The position numbers and the translations under genes are program-made. Positions 20,422 to 34,314 of a stretch of DNA of 64,000 nt are shown piece after piece (positions within the stretch are counted from its first letter, which is position 1; every line of letters begins with the position of its first letter). This stretch comes from Siphonodentalium dalli. Taxonomy: Eukaryota; Mollusca; Scaphopoda; Gadilida; Siphonodentaliidae. The stretch is from the NCBI GenBank assembly GCA_032622095.1, contig CP136068.1, forward strand, positions 15,479,729 to 15,543,728. The letters are read 5' to 3'. The notes under the pieces are model-generated. The model did not search any database. It was not told the origin of the DNA and worked only from the letters and a program-made list of their open reading frames with translations.

Positions 20422-22202
20422 TAAGAAAAATTTGAATTTTACGAAATTTCACGTCTCACCATGATAAGTTGTTATTTCCATATTTTCTTATTTTCAAATG
20501 AAAATGACCACATTTTGGACAGATTTAAAGAAGAAACGCATGGATTCGCCTGTATATAGTAAAGAAAGTGATAAATCTGGTAATTTTCCATGGATGTCAT
20601 GTACCATTAGGGGGTCAGGGGGTCTAAAGCCCCCCCTCCCCACAATTTTGAGGAGTGTTAGCCCCCCCCCTATTGGGAAAATGTGTCATTTGACCCAATT
20701 AAGCTTTTCCGGCACCCAGTAGCCTTATCTGGGACCGTAGCCCCACCCCAAGTCGCGGGGGGGGGGGGGTGATGGCATCACCACTAGAGTTACTGTCGTG
20801 CAAAACTGTCATGGCAGCTTTGTTAAACAGACAGTATGCCCTGCCATCTGGTAAAATTTCATGCCTGAGGCTGTGTCTGATGTTGTATCATAATGTTTCG
20901 ATATTTAAATTGACTTATGGTTGCTTTACATTGCTATTAAAAAAACAACAAAAAATTATTTTCTGTTAATTTTGGTAAATATTTATTATAAATTGCCAAT
21001 TCTGCACGAAAAGGGTTTAAAATTGGACAATATATCCCTCTCAAAATGTATATTAACATTTCCTCTTCAATTTAGTAATATTATGGTATATAAGGACATA
21101 CTTCAGTTATACAAGATGCATTAGCTAGTAAAATTGAAAAAAAAGCTAAATTTTTTTGCTTTATTTTGAGGATTGACACTAATTTTCAGGATGCCTCATA
21201 TTGGAAAAATAAACCACTACTGCTCGATATAATCCATTTTTGATTTCAGTAAGGTCTATATTTTGATAAAATACTATAAGAAACGCTGTTATTCACACAT
21301 ATACATATATATAAGAAAAATTTGAATTTTACGAAATTTCACGTCTCACCATGATAAGTTGTTATTTCCATATTTTCTTATTTTCAAATGAAAATGACCA
21401 CATTTTGGACAGATTTAAAGAAGAAACGCATGGATTCGCCTGTATATAGTAAAGAAAGTGATAAATCTGGTAATTTTCCATGGATGTCATGTACCATTAG
21501 GGGGTCAGGGGGTCTAAAGCCCCCCCTCCCCACAATTTTGAGGAGTGTTAGCCCCCCCCCCCTATTGGGAAAATGTGTCATTTGACCCAATTAAGCTTTT
21601 CCGGCACCCAGTAGCCTTATCTGGGACCGTAGCCCCACCCCAAGTCGCGGGGGGGGGGGGTGATGGCATCACCACTAGAGTTACTGTCGTGCAAAACTGT
21701 CATGGCAGCTTTGTTAAACAGACAGTATGCCCTGCCATCTGGTAAAATTTCATGCCTGAGGCTGTGTCTGATGTTGTATCATAATGTTTCGATATTTAAA
21801 TTGACTTATGGTTGCTTTACATTGCTATTAAAAAAACAACAAAAAATTATTTTCTGTTAATTTTGGTAAATATTTATTATAAATTGCCAATTCTGCACGA
21901 AAAGGGTTTAAAATTGGACAATATATCCCTCTCAAAATGTATATTAACATTTCCTCTTCAATTTAGTAATATTATGGTATATAAGGACATACTTCAGTTA
22001 TACAAGATGCATTAGCTAGTAAAATTGAAAAAAAAGCTAAATTTTTTTGCTTTATTTTGAGGATTGACACTAATTTTCAGGATGCCTCATATTGGAAAAA
22101 TAAACCACTACTGCTCGATATAATCCATTTTTGATTTCAGTAAGGTCTATATTTTGATAAAATACTATAAGAAACGCTGTTATTCACACATATACATATA
22201 TA

Positions 22203-22664
22203 TAGGAATCAGGGAGCTAAATGTGTTCTAGAGTCGGGGAGCGAGTACACCGTGGAACCATAAAGGTGAAGGTAACTGAAGAATGACCTTCACCTGATAC
22301 ATGCGACACGTTATTAAAGGATGACATCGCGTTTATTTGATTTGTACATAATATCTAAATAATTTAAACTGGTGAATGAATGGGGGAACGGATTTTTGTG
22401 AGCGGGAAATGTATTTAACTAGCTGTTGTAGATTTGGGTTTTTCCAGATCAAATTTGGCTGTGAGATAGCCCTGTCGTACACTTGGGGATTTATTTTAAA
22501 AAGTAAACACATGACCTATGATTTTTCTTGCATTTTCGTGATCAACTGGTGTCAATCTAGCTGGGTAAACATCACTGGTATGGCCTGCAGGCTTCAATTC
22601 AGCGAATTTGGCCGAAACGTTAACACTGTCGCCTATGGGAAACCATTTAGTTCCGTGATTCCTA
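22203..22664 (+). mobile_element. MITE-B copy 3, with 3 extra bases at the right junction
   Basis: CCATAAAGG variant. The right junction reads CCTATTATAAG instead of CCTATAAG, a 3-bp addition exactly at the TA, either slippage or a repair scar. Confidence 0.88.
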
Positions 22665-23555
22665 TTATAAGAAAAATTTGAATTTTACGAAATTTCACGT
22701 CTCACCATGATAAGTTGTTATTTCCATATTTTCTTATTTTCAAATGAAAATGACCACATTTTGGACAGATTTAAAGAAGAAACGCATGGATTCGCCTGTA
22801 TATAGTAAAGAAAGTGATAAATCTGGTAATTTTCCATGGATGTCATGTACCATTAGGGGGTCAGGGGGTCTAAAGCCCCCCCTCCCCACAATTTTGAGGA
22901 GTGTTAGCCCCCCCCTATTGGGAAAATGTGTCATTTGACCCAATTAAGCTTTTCCGGCACCCAGTAGCCTTATCTGGGACCGTAGCCCCACCCCAAGTCG
23001 CGGGGGGGGGGGGTGATGGCATCACCACTAGAGTTACTGTCGTGCAAAACTGTCATGGCAGCTTTGTTAAACAGACAGTATGCCCTGCCATCTGGTAAAA
23101 TTTCATGCCTGAGGCTGTGTCTGATGTTGTATCATAATGTTTCGATATTTAAATTGACTTATGGTTGCTTTACATTGCTATTAAAAAAACAACAAAAAAT
23201 TATTTTCTGTTAATTTTGGTAAATATTTATTATAAATTGCCAATTCTGCACGAAAAGGGTTTAAAATTGGACAATATATTCCTCTCAAAATGTATATTAA
23301 CATTTCCTCTTCAATTTAGTAATATTATGGTATATAAGGACATACTTCAGTTATACAAGATGCATTAGCTAGTAAAATTGAAAAAAAAGCTAAATTTTTT
23401 TGCTTTATTTTGAGGATTGACACTAATTTTCAGGATGCCTCATATTGGAAAAATAAACCACTACTGCTCGATATAATCCATTTTTGATTTCAGTAAGGTC
23501 TATATTTTGATAAAATACTATAAGAAACGCTGTTATTCACACATATACATATATA

Positions 23556-24017
23556 TAGGAATCAGGGAGCTAAATGTGTTCTAGAGTCGGGGAGCGAGTA
23601 CACCGTGGAACCATAAAGGTGAAGGTAACTGAAGAATGACCTTCACCTGATACATGCGACACGTTATTAAAGGATGACATCGCGTTTATTTGATTTGTAC
23701 ATAATATCTAAATAATTTAAACTGGTGAATGAATGGGGGAACGGATTTTTGTGAGCGGGAAATGTATTTAACTAGCTGTTGTAGATTTGGGTTTTTCCAG
23801 ATCAAATTTGGCTGTGAGATAGCCCTGTCGTACACTTGGGGATTTATTTTAAAAAGTAAACACATGACCTATGATTTTTCTTGCATTTTCGTGATCAACT
23901 GGTGTCAATCTAGCTGGGTAAACATCACTGCTATGGCCTGCAGGCTTCAATTCAGCGAATTTGGCCGAAACGTTAACACTGTCGCCTATGGGAAACCATT
24001 TAGTTCCGTGATTCCTA
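23556..24017 (+). mobile_element. MITE-B copy 4
   Basis: CCATAAAGG variant plus CACTGCTATGG (others CACTGGTATGG), a change shared only with copy 17 about 26 kb away. Confidence 0.88.
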
Positions 24018-26680
24018 TAAGAAAAATTTGAATTTTACGAAATTTCACGTCTCACCATGATAAGTTGTTATTTCCATATTTTCTTATTTTCAAATGAAAA
24101 TGACCACATTTTGGACAGATTTAAAGAAGAAACGCATGGATTCGCCTGTATATAGTAAAGAAAGTGATAAATCTGGTAATTTTCCATGGATGTCATGTAC
24201 CATTAGGGGGTCAGGGGGTCTAAAGCCCCCCCTCCCCACAATTTTGAGGAGTGTTAGCCCCCCCCCCTATTGGGAAAATGTGTCATTTGACCCAATTAAG
24301 CTTTTCCGGCACCCAGTAGCCTTATCTGGGACCGTAGCCCCACCCCAAGTCGGGGGGGGGGGGGTGATGGCATCACCACTAGAGTTACTGTCGTGCAAAA
24401 CTGTCATGGCAGCTTTGTTAAACAGACAGTATGCCCTGCCATCTGGTAAAATTTCATGCCTGAGGCTGTGTCTGATGTTGTATCATAATGTTTCGATATT
24501 TAAATTGACTTATGGTTGCTTTACATTGCTATTAAAAAAAACAACAAAAAATTATTTTCTGTTAATTTTGGTAAATATTTATTATAAATTGCCAATTCTG
24601 CACGAAAAGGGTTTAAAATTGGACAATATATCCCTCTCAAAATGTATATTAACATTTCCTCTTCAATTTAGTAATATTATGGTATATAAGGACATACTTC
24701 AGTTATACAAGATGCATTAGCTAGTAAAATTGAAAAAAAAGCTAAATTTTTTTGCTTTATTTTGAGGATTGACACTAATTTTCAGGATGCCTCATATTGG
24801 AAAAATAAACCACTACTGCTCGATATAATCCATTTTTGATTTCAGTAAGGTCTATATTTTGATAAAATACTATAAGAAACGCTGTTATTCACACATATAC
24901 ATATATATAAGAAAAATTTGAATTTTACGAAATTTCACGTCTCACCATGATAAGTTGTTATTTCCATATTTTCTTATTTTCAAATGAAAATGACCACATT
25001 TTGGACAGATTTAAAGAAGAAACGCATGGATTCGCCTGTATATAGTAAAGAAAGTGATAAATCTGGTAATTTTCCATGGACGTCATGTACCATTAGGGGG
25101 TCAGGGGGTCTAAAGCCCCCCTCCCCACAATTTTGAGGAGTGTTAGCCCCCCCCTATTGGGAAAATGTGTCATTTGACCCAATTAAGCTTTTCCGGCACC
25201 CAGTAGCCTTATCTGGGACCGTAGCCCCACCCCAAGTCGGGGGGGGGGTGATGGCATCACCACTAGAGTTACTGTCGTGCAAAACTGTCATGGCAGCTTT
25301 GTTAAACAGACAGTATGCCCTGCCATCTGGTAAAATTTCATGCCTGAGGCTGTGTCTGATGTTGTATCATAATGTTTCGATATTTAAATTGACTTATGGT
25401 TGCTTTACATTGCTATTAAAAAAACAACAAAAAATTATTTTCTGTTAATTTTGGTAAATATTTATTATAAATTGCCAATTCTGCACGAAAAGGGTTTAAA
25501 ATTGGACAATATATCCCTCTCAAAATGTATATTAACATTTCCTCTTCAATTTAGTAATATTATGGTATATAAGGACATACTTCAGTTATACAAGATGCAT
25601 TAGCTAGTAAAATTGAAAAAAAAGCTAATTTTTTTTGCTTTATTTTGAGGATTGACACTAATTTTCAGGATGCCTCATATTGGAAAAATAAACCACTACT
25701 GCTCGATATAATCCATTTTTGATTTCAGTAAGGTCTATATTTTGATAAAATACTATAAGAAACGCTGTTATTCATACATATACATATATATAAGAAAAAT
25801 TTGAATTTTACGAAATTTCACGTCTCACCATGATAAGTTGTTATTTCCATATTTTCTTATTTTCAAATGAAAATGACCACATTTTGGACAGATTTAAAGA
25901 AGAAACGCATGGATTCGCCTGTATATAGTAAAGAAAGTGATAAATCTGGTAATTTTCCATGGATGTCATGTACCATTAGGGGGTCAGGGGGTCTAAAGCC
26001 CCCCCTCCCCACAATTTTGAGGAGTGTTAGCCCCCCCCCCTATTGGGAAAATGTGTCATTTGACCCAATTAAGCTTTTCCGGCACCCAGTAGCCTTATCT
26101 GGGACCGTAGCCCCACCCCAAGTCGGGGGGGGGGGGGGTGATGGCATCACCACTAGAGTTACTGTCGTGCAAAACTGTCATGGCAGCTTTGTTAAACAGA
26201 CAGTATGCCCTGCCATCTGGTAAAATTTCATGCCTGAGGCTGTGTCTGATGTTGTATCATAATGTTTCGATATTTAAATTGACTTATGGTTGCTTTACAT
26301 TGCTATTAAAAAAACAACAAAAAATTATTTTCTGTTAATTTTGGTAAATATTTATTATAAATTGCCAATTCTGCACGAAAAGGGTTTAAAATTGGACAAT
26401 ATATCCCTCTCAAAATGTATATTAACATTTCCTCTTCAATTTAGTAATATTATGGTATATAAGGACATTCTTCAGTTATACAAGATGCATTAGCTAGTAA
26501 AATTGAAAAAAAAGCTAAATTTTTTTGCTTTATTTTGAGGATTGACACTAATTTTCAGGATGCCTCATATTGGAAAAATAAACCACTACTGCTCGATATA
26601 ATCCATTTTTGATTTCAGTAAGGTCTATATTTTGATAAAATACTATAAGAAACGCTGTTATTCACACATATACATATATA

Positions 26681-27142
26681 TAGGAATCAGGGAGCTAAAT
26701 GTGTTCTAGAGTCGGGGAGCGAGTACACCGTGGAACCCTAAAGGTGAAGGTAACTGAAGAATGACCTTCACCTGATACATGCGACACGTTATTAAAGGAT
26801 GACATCGCGTTTATTTGATTTGTACATAATATCTAAATAATTTAAACTGGTGAATGAATGGGGGAACGGATTTTTGTGAGCGGGAAATGTATTTAACTAG
26901 CTGTTGTAGATTTGGGTTTTTCCAGATCAAATTTGGCTGTGAGATAGCCCTGTCGTACACTTGGGGATTTATTTTAAAAAGTAAACACATGACCTATGAT
27001 TTTTCTTGCATTTTCGTGATCAACTGGTGTCAATCTAGCTGGGTAAACATCACTGGTATGGCCTGCAGGCTTCAATTCAGCGAATTTGGCCGAAACGTTA
27101 ACACTGTCGCCTATGGGAAACCATTTAGTTCCGTGATTCCTA
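26681..27142 (+). mobile_element. MITE-B copy 5
   Basis: First copy with the CCCTAAAGG state that dominates the rest of the array. Preceded by two consecutive empty units. Confidence 0.88.
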
Positions 27143-28916
27143 TAAGAAAAATTTGAATTTTACGAAATTTCACGTCTCACCATGATAAGTTGTTATTTCC
27201 ATATTTTCTTATTTTCAAATGAAAATGACCACATTTTGGACAGATTTAAAGAAGAAACGCATGGATTCGCCTGTATATAGTAAAGAAAGTGATAAATCTG
27301 GTAATTTTCCATGGATGTCATGTACCATTAGGGGGTCAGGGGGTCTAAAGCCCCCCCTCCCCACAATTTTGAGGAGTGTTAGCCCCCCCCCCCTATTGGG
27401 AAAATGTGTCATTTGACCCAATTAAGCTTTTCCGGCACCCAGTAGCCTTATCTGGGACCGTAGCCCCACCCCAAGTCGGGGGGGGGGTGATGGCATCACC
27501 ACTAGAGTTACTGTCGTGCAAAACTGTCATGGCAGCTTTGTTAAACAGACAGTATGCCCTGCCATCTGGTAAAATTTCATGCCTGAGGCTGTGTCTGATG
27601 TTGTATCATAATGTTTCGATATTTAAATTGACTTATGGTTGCTTTACATTGCTATTAAAAAAACAACAAAAAATTATTTTCTGTTAATTTTGGTAAATAT
27701 TTATTATAAATTGCCAATTCTGCACGAAAAGGGTTTAAAATTGGACAATATATCCCTCTCAAAATGTATATTAACATTTCCTCTTCAATTTAGTAATATT
27801 ATGGTATATAAGGACATACTTCAGTTATACAAGATGCATTAGCTAGTAAAATTGAAAAAAAAGCTAAATTTTTTTGCTTTATTTTGAGGATTGACACTAA
27901 TTTTCAGGATGCCTCATATTGGAAAAATAAACCACTACTGCTCGATATAATCCATTTTTGATTTCAGTAAGGTCTATATTTTGATAAAATACTATAAGAA
28001 ACGCTGTTATTCACACATATACATATATATAAGAAAAATTTGAATTTTACGAAATTTCACGTCTCACCATGATAAGTTGTTATTTCCATATTTTCTTATT
28101 TTCAAATGAAAATGACCACATTTTGGACAGATTTAAAGAAGAAACGCATGGATTCGCCTGTATATAGTAAAGAAAGTGATAAATCTGGTAATTTTCCATG
28201 GATGTCATGTACCATTAGGGGGTCAGGGGGTCTAAAGCCCCCCCTCCCCACAATTTTGAGGAGTGTTAGCCCCCCCCCCCTATTGGGAAAATGTGTCATT
28301 TGACCCAATTAAGCTTTTCCGGCACCCAGTAGCCTTATCTGGGACCGTAGCCCCACCCCAAGTCGGGGGGGGGGTGATGGCATCACCACTAGAGTTACTG
28401 TCGTGCAAAACTGTCATGGCAGCTTTGTTAAACAGACAGTATGCCCTGCCATCTGGTAAAATTTCATGCCTGAGGCTGTGTCTGATGTTGTATCATAATG
28501 TTTCGATATTTAAATTGACTTATGGTTGCTTTACATTGCTATTAAAAAAACAACAAAAAATTATTTTCTGTTAATTTTGGTAAATATTTATTATAAATTG
28601 CCAATTCTGCACGAAAAGGGTTTAAAATTGGACAATATATCCCACTCAAAATGTATATTAACATTTCCTCTTCAATTTAGTAATATTATGGTATATAAGG
28701 ACATTCTTCAGTTATACAAGATGCATTAGCTAGTAAAATTGAAAAAAAAGCTAAATTTTTTTGCTTTATTTTGAGGATTGACACTAATTTTCAGGATGCC
28801 TCATATTGGAAAAATAAACCACTACTGCTCGATATAATCCATTTTTGATTTCAGTAAGGTCTATATTTTGATAAAATACTATAAGAAACGCTGTTATTCA
28901 CACATATACATATATA

Positions 28917-29378
28917 TAGGAATCAGGGAGCTAAATGTGTTCTAGAGTCGGGGAGCGAGTACACCGTGGAACCCTAAAGGTGAAGGTAACTGAAGAATGA
29001 CCTTCACCTGATACATGCGACACGTTATTAAAGGATGACATCGCGTTTATTTGATTTGTACATAATATCTAAATAATTTAAACTGGTGAATGAATGGGGG
29101 AACGGATTTTTGTGAGCGGGAAATGTATTTAACTAGCTGTTGTAGATTTGGGTTTTTCCAGATCAAATTTGGCTGTGAGATAGCCCTGTCGTACACTTGG
29201 GGATTTATTTTAAAAAGTAAACACATGACCTATGATTTTTCTTGCATTTTCGTGATCAACTGGTGTCAATCTAGCTGGGTAAACATCACTGGTATGGCCT
29301 GCAGGCTTCAATTCAGCGAATTTGGCCGAAACGTTAACACTGTCGCCTATGGGAAACCATTTAGTTCCGTGATTCCTA
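28917..29378 (+). mobile_element. MITE-B copy 6
   Basis: CCCTAAAGG state. The preceding core has the CCCACTCAAAATG variant, shared with the cores before copy 7 and near 51050, and as CTCACTC with the core before copy 9. Confidence 0.88.
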
Positions 29379-31155
29379 TAAGAAAAATTTGAATTTTACG
29401 AAATTTCACGTCTCACCATGATAAATTGTTATTTCCATATTTTCTTATTTTCAAATGAAAATGACCACATTTTGGACAGATTTAAAGAAGAAACGCATGG
29501 ATTCGCCTGTATATAGTAAAGAAAGTGATAAATCTGGTAATTTTCCATGGATGTCATGTACCATTAGGGGGTCAGGGGGTCTAAAGCCCCCCCCTCCCCA
29601 CAATTTTGAGGAGTGTTAGCCCCCCCATCCTATTGGGAAAATGTGTCATTTGACCCAATTAAGCTTTTCCGGCACCCAGTAGCCTTATCTGGGACCGTAG
29701 CCCCACCCCAAGTCGGGGGGGGGGGGGGTGATGGCATCACCACTAGAGTTACTGTCGTGCAAAACTGTCATGGCAGCTTTGTTAAACAGACAGTATGCCC
29801 TGCCATCTGGTAAAATTTCATGCCTGAGGCTGTGTCTGATGTTGTATCATAATGTTTCGATATTTAAATTGACTTATGGTTGCTTTACATTGCTATTAAA
29901 AAAACAACAAAAAATTATTTTCTGTTAATTTTGGTAAATATTTATTATAAATTGCCAATTCTGCACGAAAAGGGTTTAAAATTGGACAATATATCCCTCT
30001 CAAAATGTATATTAACATTTCCTCTTCAATTTAGTAATATTATGGTATATAAGGACATACTTCAGTTATACAAGATGCATTAGCTAGTAAAATTGAAAAA
30101 AAAGCTAAATTTTTTTGCTTTATTTTGAGGATTGACACTAATTTTCAGGATGCCTCATATTGGAAAAATAAACCACTACTGCTCGATATAATCCATTTTT
30201 GATTTCAGTAAGGTCTATATTTTGATAAAATACTATAAGAAACGCTGTTATTCACACATATACATATATATAAGAAAAATTTGAATTTTACGAAATTTCA
30301 CGTCTCACCATGATAAGTTGTTATTTCCATATTTTCTTATTTTCAAATGAAAATGACCACATTTTGGACAGATTTAAAGAAGAAACGCATGGATTCGCCT
30401 GTATATAGTAAAGAAAGTGATAAATCTGGTAATTTTCCATGGATGTCATGTACCATTAGGGGGTCAGGGGGTCTAAAGCCCCCCCTCCCCACAATTTTGA
30501 GGAGTGTTAGCCCCCCCCCCTATTGGGAAAATGTGTCATTTGACCCAATTAAGCTTTTCCGGCACCCAGTAGCCTTATCTGGGACCGTAGCCCCACCCCA
30601 AGTCGGGGGGGGGTGATGGCATCACCACTAGAGTTACTGTCGTGCAAAACTGTCATGGCAGCTTTGTTAAACAGACAGTATGCCCTGCCATCTGGTAAAA
30701 TGTCATGCCTGAGGCTGTGTCTGATGTTGTATCATAATGTTTCGATATTTAAATTGACTTATGGTTGCTTTACATTGCTATTAAAAAAACAACAAAAAAT
30801 TATTTTCTGTTAATTTTGGTAAATATTTATTATAAATTGCCAATTCTGCACGAAAAGGGTTTAAAATTGGACAATATATCCCACTCAAAATGTATATTAA
30901 CATTTCCTCTTCAATTTAGTAATATTATGGTATATAAGGACATACTTCAGTTATACAAGATGCATTAGCTAGTAAAATTGAAAAAAAAGCTAAATTTTGT
31001 TGCTTTATTTTGAGGATTGACACTAATTTTCAGGATGCCTCATATTGGAAAAATAAACCACTACTGCTCGATATAATCCATTTTTGATTTCAGTAAGGTC
31101 TATATTTTGATAAAATACTATAAGAAACGCTGCTATTCACACATATACATATATA

Positions 31156-31617
31156 TAGGAATCAGGGAGCTAAATGTGTTCTAGAGTCGGGGAGCGAGTA
31201 CACTGTGGAACCCTAAAGGTGAAGGTAACTGAAGAATGACCTTCACCTGATACATGCGACACGTTATTAAAGGATGACATCGCGTTTATTTGATTTGTAC
31301 ATAATATCTAAATAATTTAAACTGGTGAATGAATGGGGGAACGGATTTTTGTGAGCGGGAAATGTATTTAACTAGCTGTTGTAGATTTGGGTTTTTCCAG
31401 ATCAAATTTGGCTGTGAGATAGCCCTGTCGTACACTTGGGGATTTATTTTAAAAAGTAAACACATGACCTATGATTTTTCTTGCATTTTCGTGATCAACT
31501 GGTGTCAATCTAGCTGGGTAAACATCACTGGTATGGCCTGCAGGCTTCAATTCAGCGAATTTGGCCGAAACGTTAACACTGTCGCCTATGGGAAACCATT
31601 TAGTTCCGTGATTCCTA
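31156..31617 (+). mobile_element. MITE-B copy 7
   Basis: Private change TACACTGTGG (others TACACCGTGG). The core to its left has private changes AATGTCATGCC and AATTTTGTTGC. Confidence 0.88.
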
Positions 31618-32503
31618 TAAGAAAAATTTGAATTTTACGAAATTTCACGTCTCACCATGATAAGTTGTTATTTCCATATTTTCTTATTTTCAAATGAAAA
31701 TGACCACATTTTGGACAGATTTAAAGAAGAAACGCATGGATTCGCCTGTATATAGTAAAGAAAGTGATAAATCTGGTAATTTTCCATGGATGTCATGTAC
31801 CATTAGGGGGTCAGGGGGTCTAAAGCCCCCCCTCCCCACAATTTTGAGGAGTGTTAGCCCCCCCCCCTATTGGGAAAATGTGTCATTTGACCCAATTAAG
31901 CTTTTCCGGCACCCAGTAGCCTTATCTGGGACCGTAGCCCCACCCCAAGTCGGGGGGGGGGTGATGGCATCACCACTAGAGTTACTGTCGTGCAAAACTG
32001 TCATGGCAGCTTTGTTAAACAGACAGTATGCCCTGCCATCTGGTAAAATTTCATGCCTGAGGCTGTGTCTGATGTTGTATCATAATGTTTCGATATTTAA
32101 ATTGACTTATGGTTGCTTTACATTGCTATTAAAAAAACAACAAAAAATTATTTTCTGTTAATTTTGGTAAATATTTATTATAAATTGCCAATTCTGCACG
32201 AAAAGGGTTTAAAATTGGACAATATATCCCTCTCAAAATGTATATTAACATTTCCTCTTCAATTTAGTAATATTATGGTATATAAGGACATACTTCAGTT
32301 ATACAAGATGCATTAGCTAGTAAAATTGAAAAAAAAGCTAAATTTTTTTGCTTTATTTTGAGGATTGACACTAATTTTCAGGATGCCTCATATTGGAAAA
32401 ATAAACCACTACTGCTCGATATAATCCATTTTTGATTTCAGTAAGGTCTATATTTTGATAAAATACTATAAGAAACGCTGTTATTCACACATATACATAT
32501 ATA

Positions 32504-32965
32504 TAGGAATCAGGGAGCTAAATGTGTTCTAGAGTCGGGGAGCGAGTACACCGTGGAACCCTAAAGGTGAAGGTAACTGAAGAATGACCTTCACCTGATA
32601 CATGCGACACGTTATTAAAGGATGACATCGCGTTTATTTGATTTGTACATAATATCTAAATAATTTAAACTGGTGAATGAATGGGGGAACGGATTTTTGT
32701 GAGCGGGAAATGTATTTAACTAGCTGTTGTAGATTTGGGTTTTTCCAGATCAAATTTGGCTGTGAGATAGCCCTGTCGTACACTTGGGGATTTATTTTAA
32801 AAAGTAAACACATGACCTATGATTTTTCTTGCATTTTCGTGATCAACTGGTGTCAATCTAGCTGGGTAAACATCACTGGTATGGCCTGCAGGCTTCAATT
32901 CAGCGAATTTGGCCGAAACGTTAACACTGTCGCCTATGGGAAACCATTTAGTTCCGTGATTCCTA
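32504..32965 (+). mobile_element. MITE-B copy 8
   Basis: Consensus-like. Sits in a run of three consecutive filled units (copies 7-9). Confidence 0.88.
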
Positions 32966-33852
32966 TAAGAAAAATTTGAATTTTACGAAATTTCACGTCT
33001 CACCATGATAAGTTGTTATTTCCATATTTTCTTATTTTCAAATGAAAATGACCACATTTTGGACAGATTTAAAGAAGAAACGCATGGATTCGACTGTATA
33101 TAGTAAAGAAAGTGATAAATCTGGTAATTTTCCATGGATGTCATGTACCATTAGGGGGTCAGGGGGTCTAAAGCCCCCCCTCCCCACAATTTTGAGGAGT
33201 GTTAGCCCCCCCCCTATTGGGAAAATGTGTCATTTGACCCAATTAAGCTTTTCCGGCACCCAGTAGCCTTATCTGGGACCGTAGCCCCACCCCAAGTCGG
33301 GGGGGGGGGGTGATGGCATCACCACTAGAGTTACTGTCGTGCAAAACTGTCATGGCAGCTTTGTTAAACAGACAGTATGCCCTGCCATCTGGTAAAATTT
33401 CATGCCTGAGGCTGTGTCTGATGTTGTATCATAATGTTTCGATATTTAAATTGACTTATGGTTGCTTTACATTGCTATTAAAAAAACAACAAAAAATTAT
33501 TTTCTGTTAATTTTGGTAAATATTTATTATAAATTGCCAATTCTGCACGAAAAGGGTTTAAAATTGGACAATATATCTCACTCAAAATGTATATTAACAT
33601 TTCCTCTTCAATTTAGTAATATTATGGTATATAAGGACATACTTCAGTTATACAAGATGCATTAGCTAGTAAAATTGAAAAAAAAGCTAAATTTTTTTGC
33701 TTTATTTTGAGGATTGACACTAATTTTCAGGATGCCTCATATTGGAAAAATAAACCACTACTGCTCGATATAATCCATTTTTGATTTCAGTAAGGTCTAT
33801 ATTTTGATAAAATACTATAAGAAACGCTGTTATTCACACATATACATATATA

Positions 33853-34314
33853 TAGGAATCAGGGAGCTAAATGTGTTCTAGAGTCGGGGAGCGAGTACAC
33901 CGTGGAACCCTAAAGGTGAAGGTAACTGAAGAATGACCTTCACCTGATACATGCGACACGTTATTAAAGGATGACATCGCGTTTATTTGATTTGTACATA
34001 ATATCTAAATAATTTAAACTGGTGAATGAATGGGGGAACGGATTTTTGTGAGCGGGAAATGTATTTAACTAGCTGTTGTAGATTTGGGTTTTTCCAGATC
34101 AAATTTGGCTGTGAGATAGCCCTGTCGTACACTTGGGGATTTATTTTAAAAAGTAAACACATGACCTATGATTTTTCTTGCATTTTCGTGATCAACTGGT
34201 GTCAATCTAGCTGGGTAAACATCACTGGTATGGCCTGCAGGCTTCAATTCAGCGAATTTGGCCGAAACGTTAACACTGTCGCCTATGGGAAACCATTTAG
34301 TTCCGTGATTCCTA
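33853..34314 (+). mobile_element. MITE-B copy 9
   Basis: Consensus-like. The following core has a 2-bp GT deletion (GGCTGTCTGATG for GGCTGTGTCTGATG, about 34760). Confidence 0.88.
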
